Source: Saprospirales bacterium
Lineage (GTDB): Bacteria; Bacteroidota; Bacteroidia; Chitinophagales; Saprospiraceae
Assembly (NCBI GenBank): GCA_016703765.1
Contig: JADJBL010000045.1
Location: forward strand, 62,001-126,000
Length of the DNA stretch: 64,000 nt
Direction of reading: 5' to 3'
Shown here: positions 37,982 to 47,685 of the stretch, one piece after another
How positions within the stretch are numbered: position 1 is the first letter of the stretch
How the letters are laid out: each line of letters begins with the position of its first letter
Notes under the pieces: model-generated
The model's input: the letters and a program-made list of their open reading frames with translations, nothing else
Databases searched by the model: none
What the model was told of the DNA's origin: nothing
Made by a program: the position numbers and the translations under genes

Positions 37982-39283
37982 ATGAGATACCATCCCATCG
38001 ACCCCGAACTGTTTCAAGGCAACCGCCAGCGTTTTATGCGGAGCATGAGGCAGGATTCGATCGCCATTTTCCACTCCAACGACCTCATGGTGCGAAGCGG
38101 GGATTCCTTTTTCCCCTTCCGGCAAAATTCGGATCTCTTCTACCTCAGCGGCCTCGATCAGGAAGAAACCGTGCTTGTGCTGTTTCCGGATTGCGTGAAG
38201 GAGGGCTTTCGGGAAGTGGCCTTTATTAAAAAGACCAATGACTACATACAGCGCTGGGAAGGGCATAAGTATACCAAGGAGGAGGCGAGGGTGGTTTCCG
38301 GTATAGAAAAGGTGTATTGGCTCGACGAAATGGAAACCATTCTCCACGAGCTGATCCTACTTGCCAAGCGGGTTTACGTCAATCTGCCGGAGCACGATCG
38401 CTTCATTCCGGAGGTCCCCTCCCGGGATATGCGGTACGCCCGTTCCCTGCAAAAACGCTACCCCGCCCACAAGTTCCACCGCGCCCAGCCTCTGCTGAAA
38501 AAACAGGCCATGATCAAGTCGCCTCAGGAAGTGGCCCTGATTCAGCGGGCGATCGAGATTACCGGGAAGGCGTTTCAGCGGGTACTCCACTTTGTGAAGC
38601 CCGGAGTGGCGGAATACGAGATCGACGCCGAAATAACCCATGATTTTATCAGGCAACAAGCTAATGGCCACGCTTATGCTCCGATCATAGCGAGCGGAGA
38701 CAACTCCTGCGTGTTGCACTACACCCGGAACAACCAGATTTGCAAGGACGGCCAGGTGCTGCTGCTCGACTTCGGCGCGGAATACGCCAACTACGCCGCG
38801 GACATGACCCGCACGATCCCCGTCAACGGCCAGTTTTCGCCCCGGCAACGCGATGTGTACGATGCGGTGCTCCGCGTGCTGAAATACGCGAGGGCCATGC
38901 TGGTGCCGGGCGTTTTGATGGAAGATTACAACAAGGAGATCGGCACGCAGATGGAAAACGAGCTGCTCGGGCTGGGCCTGTTGGATAAAAACGATATCAA
39001 GAACCAGGAAAAGAACTACCCCGCCTACAAAAAGTACTTCATGCACGGAACCTCCCACCACCTCGGGCTCGACGTGCACGACCGCAGCGACCGCTACGAT
39101 CCCATCCAGGCCGGCATGGTCTTCACCTGCGAGCCGGCCATTTACATTCCGGAAGAGGGGTTTGGCATCCGCCTGGAAAACAACATCCTCGTCACCGACC
39201 ACGAACCGGTCGACCTCATGGCCCATATCCCCATCGAAGCGCGTGAGATCGAGGAACTAATGAACGCAAGGCAATTGGTCTAA
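37982..39283 (+). CDS. Aminopeptidase P (two-domain, PepP-like)
   Basis: A 433-residue M24 peptidase. The N-terminal domain has the AMP_N start (DPELFQGNRQRFM, DLFYLSGLDQEETVLVLFP), and the catalytic domain shows the metal ligands LLDFGAEY, ADMTRTIPV, HGTSHHLGLDVHD, CEPAIYIPEEGFG and IRLENN. The frame is open from a TTG at 37976; ATG 37982 is used here. It is the second aminopeptidase P within 6 kb, but a different branch from the one at 32475. It ends before a strong bidirectional terminator. Confidence 0.95.
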   Translation: MRYHPIDPELFQGNRQRFMRSMRQDSIAIFHSNDLMVRSGDSFFPFRQNSDLFYLSGLDQEETVLVLFPDCVKEGFREVAFIKKTNDYIQRWEGHKYTKEEARVVSGIEKVYWLDEMETILHELILLAKRVYVNLPEHDRFIPEVPSRDMRYARSLQKRYPAHKFHRAQPLLKKQAMIKSPQEVALIQRAIEITGKAFQRVLHFVKPGVAEYEIDAEITHDFIRQQANGHAYAPIIASGDNSCVLHYTRNNQICKDGQVLLLDFGAEYANYAADMTRTIPVNGQFSPRQRDVYDAVLRVLKYARAMLVPGVLMEDYNKEIGTQMENELLGLGLLDKNDIKNQEKNYPAYKKYFMHGTSHHLGLDVHDRSDRYDPIQAGMVFTCEPAIYIPEEGFGIRLENNILVTDHEPVDLMAHIPIEAREIEELMNARQLV

Positions 39284-39292
39284 AAAATAATA

Positions 39293-39339
39293 AAACAGAA
39301 GAGCCGCAACGACATCCTGTCGTTGCGGCTCTTCTGTTT
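39293..39339. terminator. Bidirectional terminator between pepP-like gene and atpC
   Basis: A perfect 21-base inverted repeat (AAACAGAAGAGCCGCAACGAC and its complement) around the loop ATCCT, with A/T-rich flanks. It sits between convergent genes and can serve both. Confidence 0.88.
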
Positions 39340-39357
39340 AAACCCAAGGCGGCGCTG

Positions 39358-39666
39358 TTATTTTTTCAATCCCTGAATGAGCAGGGACACTTCGTTGTTG
39401 AGCACTTCGATGAAGCCCTTTGAGATATTAAAGGTGAGCACTTTGCCCGGTTCGCTGTCTATGCGGATCGTGCCGCTTTCCAGATCGAAATACTGGTATT
39501 CCCCTTTGGAGGTTACGATGGTCACCACCCCTTCCTGCAGGGAGGAAACGATGGCGGCGTGGTTTCGAAGCACCTGAAACTGGCCGCTCGTTCCCGGCAC
39601 CTTGACCGAGGTGATGGGGCCTCGGAAGATTTCCTTCTCCGGGGTCAGAACCGTGATATTCAACAT
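39358..39666 (-). CDS. atpC: ATP synthase epsilon subunit
   Basis: The 102-residue product has the short beta-sandwich form of the F1 epsilon subunit without the C-terminal helical hairpin: MLNITVLTPEKEIFRG, PGTSGQFQVLRNHAAIVSSL and a C-terminal FIEVLNNEVSLLIQ. It lies 20 bases after atpD, as in other Bacteroidota where this pair is separate from the rest of the atp genes. Confidence 0.95.
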   Translation of the reverse strand: MLNITVLTPEKEIFRGPITSVKVPGTSGQFQVLRNHAAIVSSLQEGVVTIVTSKGEYQYFDLESGTIRIDSEPGKVLTFNISKGFIEVLNNEVSLLIQGLKK

Positions 39667-39686
39667 AACACGGAATTTCCGGTGAA

Positions 39687-41225
<1,539 letters not shown>

Positions 41226-41239
41226 TTACAAAATCGCTG

Positions 41240-41269
41240 CAAATGTAAGGATTTAGCCTTGTAAACCAA
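41240..41269 (-). promoter_or_regulatory. Promoter of atpD-atpC (TTG-N19-TACATTTG)
   Basis: On the minus strand TTG (41267-41269), 19 bases, then TACATTTG (41240-41247), about 39 bases before the atpD start. Both boxes fit the Bacteroidota consensus. Confidence 0.65.
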
Positions 41270-41300
41270 GAACAGGATGAAAAATAAAAGCAGTTTTGGG

Positions 41301-42500
41301 TTAAAAATCCCCGCGCCCGGCGCTTACTTCTTCCATTGTTTCGACCAGCGTGGCGCAAGCCCATCGGATTTGGTCTTCCGAGATGATCAGCGGAGGAGCG
41401 ATCCGGATGCTTCGTTCATTGAACAAGAACCAGTCGAGGATCAGGCCTTTCTTCAGGCAGGAACGGACGACGGCGTCCACGAAAGCAAAATCGGGCAGTT
41501 CGACGGCAAGCCATAAGCCCGCGCTTCGCAGCTCTATGATGGAGCGGTGTTGCAAGAGGGAGCGGAAAAGGGATTCCTTTTGGCGCACTTGTCCGATCCA
41601 TGGTTCGTCGAGAAGAACCTGCAAGGTGGCAAGTGCGGCGGCGCAGCTCACCGGGTGGCCGCCGAAGGTGCTTAAGTGGCCCAAAGGGGGATTGTGGGAA
41701 AGGGTCTGCATAATCTCCTGCGAAGCGATAAAGGCGCCAATGGGCATTCCGCCACCCATGCCTTTCGCCAGGAGGAGGATGTCGGGCGCTATGCCGTACT
41801 GTTCGAATGCGAAAAGGGTTCCGGTTCTGCCGAAAGCCGCCTGGATTTCGTCGAAGACGAGCAGGGCGCCGGTTTGGTCGCAACGTGCTCTCAAATGCCG
41901 CAGGTAGTCGCCCTCCGGTTTGCGGATGCCGCACTCGGCCTGCACGGTTTCCACGATGACGCAGGCGGTTTGAGCAGTAATGAGGTCGAGGTCTTCAACG
42001 GAATTGAATTCGATATGCCGGATGCCGGGCAGCAGCGGGAAATAGGCCTGGGTGAAGGTAGTGGGCGCCATCAGGCTGGCGGCGCCCTGGGTGCTGCCGT
42101 GATAAGCGTTTTTACAAGCGACGATCTCCCGCCGGCCGGTGAATCGTTTGGCCAATTTCATGGCCCCTTCGGTGGCCTCGGTCCCCGAGTTGACAAAATA
42201 AGCGCAAGACAGACCGGGGGGGAGCTGTTTGGCCAGCAGTTCTGCCAGGCGGATCTGCGGAGCGAGCAGATATTCCCCATAAACCATCGTATGCCAGTAG
42301 CGGTCGATCTGCTCTTTCACCGCCTCCAGCACCCTGGGATGCCGGTGGCCCAGGCTGCTGACCCCGATGCCCGCGATCAGGTCCATGTATGCCTTTCCCT
42401 GGGGGTCGCATAAATACAGACCTTCCGCCCGCTCGACCTCCAGGGCGAGCGGCGCCTCGCTGGTTTGCGCGATGTGGCGGAGGAATTGGGATCTGAGCAT
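41301..42500 (-). CDS. Class III PLP-dependent aminotransferase
   Basis: A 399-residue enzyme of the acetylornithine/4-aminobutyrate aminotransferase family. It shows YFVNSGTEATEGAMKLAK (cofactor site), AYHGSTQGAASL, LLVFDEIQAAFGRTG, and the Schiff-base Lys in LLLAKGMGGGMPIGAF. The exact amino donor cannot be read from the sequence. It is a single gene between atpD and a lysozyme gene, and upstream of its start lies a curious inverted repeat (42510-42588). Confidence 0.9.
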   Translation of the reverse strand: MLRSQFLRHIAQTSEAPLALEVERAEGLYLCDPQGKAYMDLIAGIGVSSLGHRHPRVLEAVKEQIDRYWHTMVYGEYLLAPQIRLAELLAKQLPPGLSCAYFVNSGTEATEGAMKLAKRFTGRREIVACKNAYHGSTQGAASLMAPTTFTQAYFPLLPGIRHIEFNSVEDLDLITAQTACVIVETVQAECGIRKPEGDYLRHLRARCDQTGALLVFDEIQAAFGRTGTLFAFEQYGIAPDILLLAKGMGGGMPIGAFIASQEIMQTLSHNPPLGHLSTFGGHPVSCAAALATLQVLLDEPWIGQVRQKESLFRSLLQHRSIIELRSAGLWLAVELPDFAFVDAVVRSCLKKGLILDWFLFNERSIRIAPPLIISEDQIRWACATLVETMEEVSAGRGDF

Positions 42501-42509
42501 TATATTTCA

Positions 42510-42588
42510 GGTTTAGAAGTTTAGGAGGTTTAGAAAGTTTAAGAGAAGAAAAATCTAAACCTCCTAAACCCCCTAAACTTCCTAAACC
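42510..42588. repeat. Inverted repeat built from GTTTAGG-type units
   Basis: The left arm (42510-42540) is made of repeated GTTTAGAA/GTTTAGGAG units, and the right arm (42554-42588) of their complement. The best stem is 16 perfect pairs (42519-42534 with 42554-42569) around an A-rich loop of 19 bases. It lies between the start codons of divergent genes. Confidence 0.7.
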
Positions 42589-42746
42589 ATTTTCATTCAG
42601 AGTACCTAAAAAGGGTTAATTTTCCATAAATGTGTTCCAAACGACGTTAAATGGCGTTATTAACATTGCAGGGAATATCATTTTTGCTTTTCTTGCATGC
42701 GACAAATTCCCTAACCTCATTGTAGACTTTTAGAAAATCACAAACT

Positions 42747-43448
42747 ATGCGGGTCTGGATCGGCGGTATTTTCGCAGGACTATGCATCTTGCTCCTGGAG
42801 GCGCCCGGCAGGCACCATGCGACGTTTGAGATTTATGGCATCGACGTTTCCCACTACCAGTCCCGCGTCGATTGGGAGGTCGTCGCACAAGAAGGCATCA
42901 GTTTTGCCTTCGTCAAAGCTACCGAAGGCGTTTCCCATCAGGATTCGCTGTTTTGCCTCAACTGGACCGGCATCCAGGATGCCGGACTGAAGCGCGGCGC
43001 ATACCATTTCTTCCTTCCCGGAGTACCCGCTGCCCTGCAAGCGAACAATTTCATCGATCTGGTCGACCTCCAGCCCGGCGATTTGCCGCCCGTCCTCGAT
43101 GTGGAAGTCATCCAGGGCGCTTCCAGGCTGGAATTGGTGGAAGGGGTGAGGGAATGGCTGAGGCTGGTGGAACTGCGCTACCACGTCAAGCCCATTCTCT
43201 ATACGAATCTGAAGTTTTATTACCAGTATCTCTATCGCCAGTTTGAGGATCACCCAATCTGGATAGCCCGCTACAACGTCTTTCAACCGCGCATTTTCGG
43301 CGGCAAAGACTGGCATTTCTGGCAGTACGCCAACAAGGGGCAAATGAACGGCATCTACGGCGACGTCGACTTCAACGTATTTCGCGGCAACTGGGCGGAA
43401 CTCGACTCCATCTGCCTGCCGGAGATTCACCACCCCGCAACTCCCTGA
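42747..43448 (+). CDS. GH25 lysozyme-like muramidase
   Basis: A 233-residue glycoside hydrolase that would cut peptidoglycan glycan strands. An N-terminal hydrophobic segment (residues about 3-18) can export or anchor it. The GH25 motifs are present: GIDVSHYQ with the catalytic-site Asp, FAFVKATEG, KRGAYHFF, PPVLDVEV with the catalytic Asp/Glu, and FWQYANKG near the end. It could serve in wall turnover or attack on neighbours; the sequence does not decide. Confidence 0.92.
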   Translation: MRVWIGGIFAGLCILLLEAPGRHHATFEIYGIDVSHYQSRVDWEVVAQEGISFAFVKATEGVSHQDSLFCLNWTGIQDAGLKRGAYHFFLPGVPAALQANNFIDLVDLQPGDLPPVLDVEVIQGASRLELVEGVREWLRLVELRYHVKPILYTNLKFYYQYLYRQFEDHPIWIARYNVFQPRIFGGKDWHFWQYANKGQMNGIYGDVDFNVFRGNWAELDSICLPEIHHPATP

Positions 43449-43479
43449 TTTTTTCACAACCCGCAAGACCGGATTGTCG

Positions 43480-43487
43480 TATTTTTG
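43480..43487 (+). promoter_or_regulatory. Putative -7 box TATTTTTG for the lipoprotein at 43504
   Basis: TATTTTTG matches TAnnTTTG and ends 16 bases before the ATG at 43504. It overlaps the alternative upstream TTG start (43474), which supports the ATG. Confidence 0.4.
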
Positions 43488-43503
43488 CCGCCAAAACATA
43501 CGT

Positions 43504-44025
43504 ATGCGTTATTGGCCCATCATTTTACTCGCGGGTTTGATTCTTTCCTGCCAACCGAATCCTGCCGGGCTGCAATCCCAAAAAGAGGAGCTCGAAGCGC
43601 TTGAACTCCAACTGCTCAGCGCCCAGGATGTGAACATCAATCCCGAAGCCGCCACCCTGTTTTTGGAAAAAAGCCAGGCTTTTGCGGAGGCATTCCCCAA
43701 AGACTCCCTGGCGCCCTCCTACCTGTTCAAATCTGCGGAAGTAGCCAGAGGCATCCGCGAATTTGGGCTCGCCATTCAACTGGCAGGCCAGGTTTGGAGG
43801 CAATACCCCGACTACGAAAAGGCCCCGGACGCCATGTTTGTCCAGGCCTTTATCTACGATACCGACCTGGGCGATACCCTCAACGCCCGCAACTATTACG
43901 AGAAATTCCTGTCCTCCTACCCAAAACATCCCTTCGCACCAAACGTTAATCAACTGCTAAGCGTTTTGGGTAAGGACCCCGAAGCGCTGATCCAACAGTT
44001 TGAAAAACAAGCGAAAGAAAACTAA
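43504..44025 (+). CDS. TPR-like lipoprotein
   Basis: A 173-residue protein with a lipoprotein signal (MRYWPIILLAGLILSC, Cys16). The mature part contains two TPR/YfiO-like units (FAEAFPKDSLAPSYLFKSA and YYEKFLSSYPKHPFAP), similar to the repeats of outer-membrane assembly lipoproteins. The frame opens at a TTG (43474) that overlaps the promoter box. No function beyond an envelope scaffold can be stated. Confidence 0.8.
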   Translation: MRYWPIILLAGLILSCQPNPAGLQSQKEELEALELQLLSAQDVNINPEAATLFLEKSQAFAEAFPKDSLAPSYLFKSAEVARGIREFGLAIQLAGQVWRQYPDYEKAPDAMFVQAFIYDTDLGDTLNARNYYEKFLSSYPKHPFAPNVNQLLSVLGKDPEALIQQFEKQAKEN

Positions 44026-44050
44026 GACCAAATCAAAAGTGATTTGGTCT
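44025..44050. terminator. Hairpin 1 of a cluster of three
   Basis: Perfect 11-base stem (AGACCAAATCA / TGATTTGGTCT) with a four-base AAAG loop. It starts at the last base of the lipoprotein stop codon and is followed by ATTTAAT. Confidence 0.6.
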
Positions 44051-44100
44051 ATTTAATACCATTATTTTCAATTAGTACTTTGTAACAAAAATTTCTTAAG

Positions 44101-44137
44101 AGACCGGCGGGGCGGGCGCAGCCCGCCCCGCCGGTCT
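44101..44137. terminator. Hairpin 2, very GC-rich, perfect 17-base stem
   Basis: AGACCGGCGGGGCGGGC pairs perfectly with its complement around the three-base loop GCA, followed by TTTA. By far the most stable of the three hairpins in this gap. Confidence 0.75.
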
Positions 44138-44178
44138 TTACAAACTTATTTAGTTTACACTGTAATTAGTATATTGTT

Positions 44179-44209
44179 ATGAAGGATGGGCCTCAGGCCC
44201 ATCCTTCAT
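44179..44209. repeat. Hairpin 3, perfect 31-base palindrome
   Basis: ATGAAGGATGGGCCT, one central base, then its perfect complement. It ends 20 bases before the ATG of the first thioredoxin-like gene, so it lies in that gene's leader and could cover its translation start region. Confidence 0.7.
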
Positions 44210-44228
44210 GAAATTTTAAATTCTGTTT

Positions 44229-45404
44229 ATGAAAAAGACGCTTTTACTCCTTGGGCTTATCGCCGCCGCTTTTACCTTGCCCGCGCAGGGGATCGAATTC
44301 TTTCACGGCACTTGGCAGGAAGCTCTGGCGGAGGCGAAGAAACAGGATAAAATTCTGTTTGTCGACGGCTTTACCGTGTGGTGCGGTCCCTGCAAGCGCA
44401 TGTCCAGCAACGTGTTTCCCAATGAAAAAGTGGGGGAGTTCTACAACAAGAATTTCATCAACCTCAAGGTGGACATGGAGAGCGGCGACATGGAATTTCG
44501 CAGGAAATACCCCGCTACGGCTTATCCGACCCTGTATTATATCGACTACACCGGCGAAATGGTGCACCAGGTAAAGGGCGCCATGGATGTCGACGGCTTT
44601 ATAAAACTGGGGGAAACGGCCCTGAGCAAGATCGACCGCAGCAAAAACTTCGAGGAGGCCTATAACGCGGGAAACCGCGATCCGGAATTGGTCTACCAGT
44701 ACGTCCAGGCCCTGAACAAGGTGGGCAAGCCGACCCTGGCCATTTCAAATGAATACATCCGCACCCAAAAGGACCTGACTACGCCCCAAAACCTGCGCTT
44801 CATCCTCGAAGCTGCGGTGGAGTGCGATTCCAGGATCTTCGACCTGCTGCTCGAGCACCGCGCGGCCATCGAAAGGGTCGAAAGCGAAGTGACCGTGCTC
44901 AACCGCATCGAACTGGCTTGCTCCAATACGATTAAAAAAGCAATGGAATTTCAAAGCCCCGATCTGCTCGAGGAGGCGAAGGCCAAGATGACGGCCAACC
45001 ACCCCGACAAGCAATATGCCGAGTTTTTCTGCCTGAAAGCGGATCGCGGCTATGCCAAATCGAATAACGATGTGGCGGCTTATCTAGAGGCCAGCGGCGA
45101 TTACGCCAAAAAGGTCTACAAGATCCGGCCCCAGGAGCTGAGCACCCTTGCCAGAGAAACCGAAGAGCTGTTTTCAGACAGCCCTGTGGCGATGAAAGAG
45201 GCTGAAAAATGGGCCGGGATGGCGGCGAAGGACAGCCAAGAGTACACCTTTCATCTCCACTATGCCCGCCTCCTCTGGACCAATGGAAACACGAAAGAGG
45301 CCCGTAAAGCCGCGGAACGGGCACTGGAGCTCGCCGAAAAAGGACCCAAGGGCGCCGCGGAAATGGTACAAGAATTCATAGAAAATATTTCAGGTAAATC
45401 CTAA
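44229..45404 (+). CDS. Secreted thioredoxin-fold protein (copy 1)
   Basis: A 391-residue protein with a signal peptide (to residue about 20). Residues about 25-130 form a thioredoxin domain with active site WCGPCKRM (Cys52 and Cys55) and a cis-Pro in TAYPTLYYID. The remaining 260 residues are helical, TPR-like. The active site suggests a periplasmic thiol reductase or disulfide exchanger. The next gene is a paralogue 10 bases downstream, so a tandem duplication produced the pair. Confidence 0.9.
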   Translation: MKKTLLLLGLIAAAFTLPAQGIEFFHGTWQEALAEAKKQDKILFVDGFTVWCGPCKRMSSNVFPNEKVGEFYNKNFINLKVDMESGDMEFRRKYPATAYPTLYYIDYTGEMVHQVKGAMDVDGFIKLGETALSKIDRSKNFEEAYNAGNRDPELVYQYVQALNKVGKPTLAISNEYIRTQKDLTTPQNLRFILEAAVECDSRIFDLLLEHRAAIERVESEVTVLNRIELACSNTIKKAMEFQSPDLLEEAKAKMTANHPDKQYAEFFCLKADRGYAKSNNDVAAYLEASGDYAKKVYKIRPQELSTLARETEELFSDSPVAMKEAEKWAGMAAKDSQEYTFHLHYARLLWTNGNTKEARKAAERALELAEKGPKGAAEMVQEFIENISGKS

Positions 45405-45414
45405 ACAGCAGACA

Positions 45415-46584
45415 ATGAAGACCAAATTGTTCATTTTTCTCATTCCCATATTCCTCTTCATGCAGCAGGAATTAAACGGCCAGGGCATCCGCTTCGAGCA
45501 GACTTCCTGGGAGTCCGTTTTACAAAAGGCCTCCAGCGAAGGCAAGATCATCTTTATGGACGCCTACGCCGAATGGTGCGGTCCCTGCAAAAAGATGTCG
45601 AAGGACGTCTTTCCCGACCCGGGGGTCTCGGCCTATTACAACGAACACTTCATCAACGTGAAGATGGACATGGAAAAAGGAGAGGGCATCGCCCTGGCTG
45701 AAAAATACGGCGTGGCTGCTTACCCCACCCTCTTGTTCGTCGACGGAACGGGAGAGCTGGTGCATCGGGCCATCGGCTACCACGCAACGGACGACTTCCT
45801 CGAGCTCGGATCGGTGGCGAGGGATCAAAACCAGAACCTCGGAGGACTGGAGGCGCGGTACAAAAAAGGCGAGCGCTCGCCCGATTTTCTTTATCAACTC
45901 GCCCTCGCCAAGTCGGATGCCATGGACCCTATGTCCGGGGATGTGGCCGCGGCCTATCTGAAAACCCAGGAGGACTGGGCTACGGACAAGAACCGGGAGT
46001 TTATCTTTCGTTTTGCCGACGATCTCGACTCGCCCCAATTTGCCTATATCCTGGACAATAAAGAGGCATTTGAGAATCAGTTCGGCCAGGAGCAGGTCAG
46101 CGGTCTGGTGATGAACGCCGTTTCCGGGCTTTTGTACGAGCAGGAAAACGAGGCTGCGAATATGGATCGCGCCAACAGCATCTTCCAGCAATTCGACCCT
46201 GCCAACGCGGGCCGGATGAAGCTGGAGTTTGCCATGTATTTTTACCAGGTGCGTCAGATGACCGACGAGTACGCCAAAGCCGCCGTGGACCTCTACACCA
46301 AATACCCGCCGGACAACTGGCAGGCGCTCAACGAGGCCGCATGGACCTTTTACGAAATCGTCGACAGCCCGGAGCAGCTGAAAGCAGCACTGGGCTGGGC
46401 CGAGCAGTCGGTAGCCCTCGATAAGAACTACTACAATACCGATACCCTTGCGGCCCTGCACTACAAACTGGGCAACAAGAAAAAGGCCCTGAAAATGGCC
46501 AAGGAGGCCGTTAAGATCGCCGAAGCGTCGGGAGAAGACGCCAGTGGGACGAAGAAACTGATAGAGGATATCAAGGCCTTATAG
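45415..46584 (+). CDS. Secreted thioredoxin-fold protein (copy 2)
   Basis: A 389-residue paralogue of the preceding gene. It has a signal peptide (to NGQ, residue about 23), the thioredoxin motif WCGPCKKM (Cys55, Cys58), cis-Pro in AAYPTLLFVDG, and a helical TPR-like C-terminal part with ALGWAEQSVALDKNYYNTDTL in segments. Both copies keep the CxxC, so both may be active. The pair is likely cotranscribed and ends at a hairpin terminator. Confidence 0.9.
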   Translation: MKTKLFIFLIPIFLFMQQELNGQGIRFEQTSWESVLQKASSEGKIIFMDAYAEWCGPCKKMSKDVFPDPGVSAYYNEHFINVKMDMEKGEGIALAEKYGVAAYPTLLFVDGTGELVHRAIGYHATDDFLELGSVARDQNQNLGGLEARYKKGERSPDFLYQLALAKSDAMDPMSGDVAAAYLKTQEDWATDKNREFIFRFADDLDSPQFAYILDNKEAFENQFGQEQVSGLVMNAVSGLLYEQENEAANMDRANSIFQQFDPANAGRMKLEFAMYFYQVRQMTDEYAKAAVDLYTKYPPDNWQALNEAAWTFYEIVDSPEQLKAALGWAEQSVALDKNYYNTDTLAALHYKLGNKKKALKMAKEAVKIAEASGEDASGTKKLIEDIKAL

Positions 46585-46590
46585 GTAAAA

Positions 46591-46624
46591 GAAAAAAGCC
46601 CCCCGCGCAGCGGGGGCTCTTTTC
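46591..46624. terminator. Hairpin terminator after the thioredoxin pair
   Basis: A GC-rich stem (GCCCCC...GC with GC...GGGGGC) around GCA, with A-rich left and T-rich right flanks (TCTTTTCTTTT). It can also end transcripts of the convergent exonuclease gene. Confidence 0.8.
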
Positions 46625-46626
46625 TT

Positions 46627-47179
46627 TTATGCCAGGTCGATTTTCATCCATACCGGGCAATGGTCCGAATGCATGGCCTCGTTGTAATGTCCCGCATCCA
46701 GGATCTTGTCCTTTAGATTGTCGCTGACGGATTGGTAGTCGATGCGCCAGCCCTTGTTGTTGCCGCGGGACCCGGCCCGGAAACTCCACCAGCTGTATTC
46801 GACCTTTTCGGGGTGCTTGTAGCGGAAGGCGTCGGTAAATCCGTCGCCGAACCATTGGCTCATCCAGGCCCGTTCCTCGGGCAGGAAGCCGGAAGATTTC
46901 TTGTTGCCCACCGGATCGTGGATGTCGATCTTTTCGTGGGCGATGTTATAGTCGCCTACCACGATCAGTTTGGGGCGCTCCTTGCGGAGCTCGGCGATCC
47001 AGTTGTGAAAGAAATCTAGGAACTCCATTTTCCTCGAGCAAGCCAACCTGGTCCGGGCTGGCCTTGGTTTCCTGTACGCAGACTATATCGAATTGGTTTA
47101 GCGCCATCCATTCCGCAAACCCCTTGGAGAGCGCGGAGCGGATGCCGTTGACGTTGTAGGAGATGATTTGGAGGGGCAT
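46627..47179 (-). pseudogene. xth: Exodeoxyribonuclease III gene with its catalytic middle deleted
   Basis: The N-terminal part (MPLQIISYNVNGIRSALSKGF, in parts, then IVCVQETKAS) and the C-terminal part (KLIVVGDYNIAHEKIDIHDPVGN, SGFLPEER, SDHCPVW) are both typical of ExoIII/AP endonuclease. Between DQV and KMEFLDFF about 75-80 residues of the usual 255 are missing, and the frame changes at the join (about 47020-47040). The lost segment normally holds GYSGVAIFSK, the R/Y catalytic-site residues and the YxPSG stretch. No single base repairs this, so it is a real deletion or an assembly collapse. ATG at 47179 is the family start. Confidence 0.8.
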
Positions 47180-47203
47180 GGGGAGGGTGGTTTTGCTAAG
47201 AGG

Positions 47204-47211
47204 CAAAGGTA
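47204..47211 (-). promoter_or_regulatory. Putative -7 box TACCTTTG upstream of xth
   Basis: On the minus strand TACCTTTG matches TAnnTTTG, 24 bases before the ATG at 47179. It supports that start over the earlier ATG at 47206. Confidence 0.35.
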
Positions 47212-47257
47212 ATTATCTATGTGTTTATCGGCCCTCTATGGCTTCATCTTGTCCGCT

Positions 47258-47551
47258 TTACTGCGCTACGTTCGGCTTAACATTACGCTTTGGAGGAGGA
47301 GACGGATTTTTCTTGCCTTTAAGGATGCCGGCTATGGAGATATCCTCGTCGATCTCTTCCCAGTGGATACCGTATCCCTCAGAGATAAAACGCCAGTTGT
47401 TGCGCTGCTTTTCACTGGCCCCGGCCAGTCGCCAATACCAGGTGAAGGGCACACCGATTTCTCGGCCATCTTCCAGTTTTACGTAGAACATTTCCTTTTC
47501 TATGCGCATACCCACAGCGCGGGCTTCTTCTATATCAACCAAAGTACTCAT
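47258..47551 (-). CDS. DUF2442 family protein
   Basis: A 97-residue protein with the family core: MFYVKLEDGREIGVPFTWYWRLAGAS, in parts, and GIHWEEIDEDISIAGIL. DUF2442 proteins often occur beside DUF4160 genes in small two-gene modules, suspected to be toxin-antitoxin like, but the function is unproven. No DUF4160 gene is recognised here. The frame opens at 47587, but MSTLVDIEEA at 47551 is the likely start. A fragment of another reading frame ends at 47535, overlapping this start. Confidence 0.85.
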   Translation of the reverse strand: MSTLVDIEEARAVGMRIEKEMFYVKLEDGREIGVPFTWYWRLAGASEKQRNNWRFISEGYGIHWEEIDEDISIAGILKGKKNPSPPPKRNVKPNVAQ

Positions 47552-47678
47552 ACCATTTCTTTTTAAAAAATCCTTGTTCCTTTTCAACGATATCCTCTAC
47601 TTTTTTCTCTTCTTGCTTTGAAGTTTTTAAAAATCCTTCTTGACCGGGGCGGCCCCATTCCTCCCCCCTGGCCCCCTT
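47535..47678 (-). pseudogene. Possible C-terminal gene remnant overlapping the DUF2442 start
   Basis: A minus-strand open frame of 47 codons ends in TGA 17 bases inside the DUF2442 gene. It reads as a charged, helical tail (GQEGFLKTSKQEEKKVEDI and GFFKKKWYEYFG). Such a stop/start overlap is usual in operons, so this may be what is left of an upstream partner. It has no start codon and no family match that I recognise. Confidence 0.3.
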
Positions 47679-47685
47679 TCACCGC

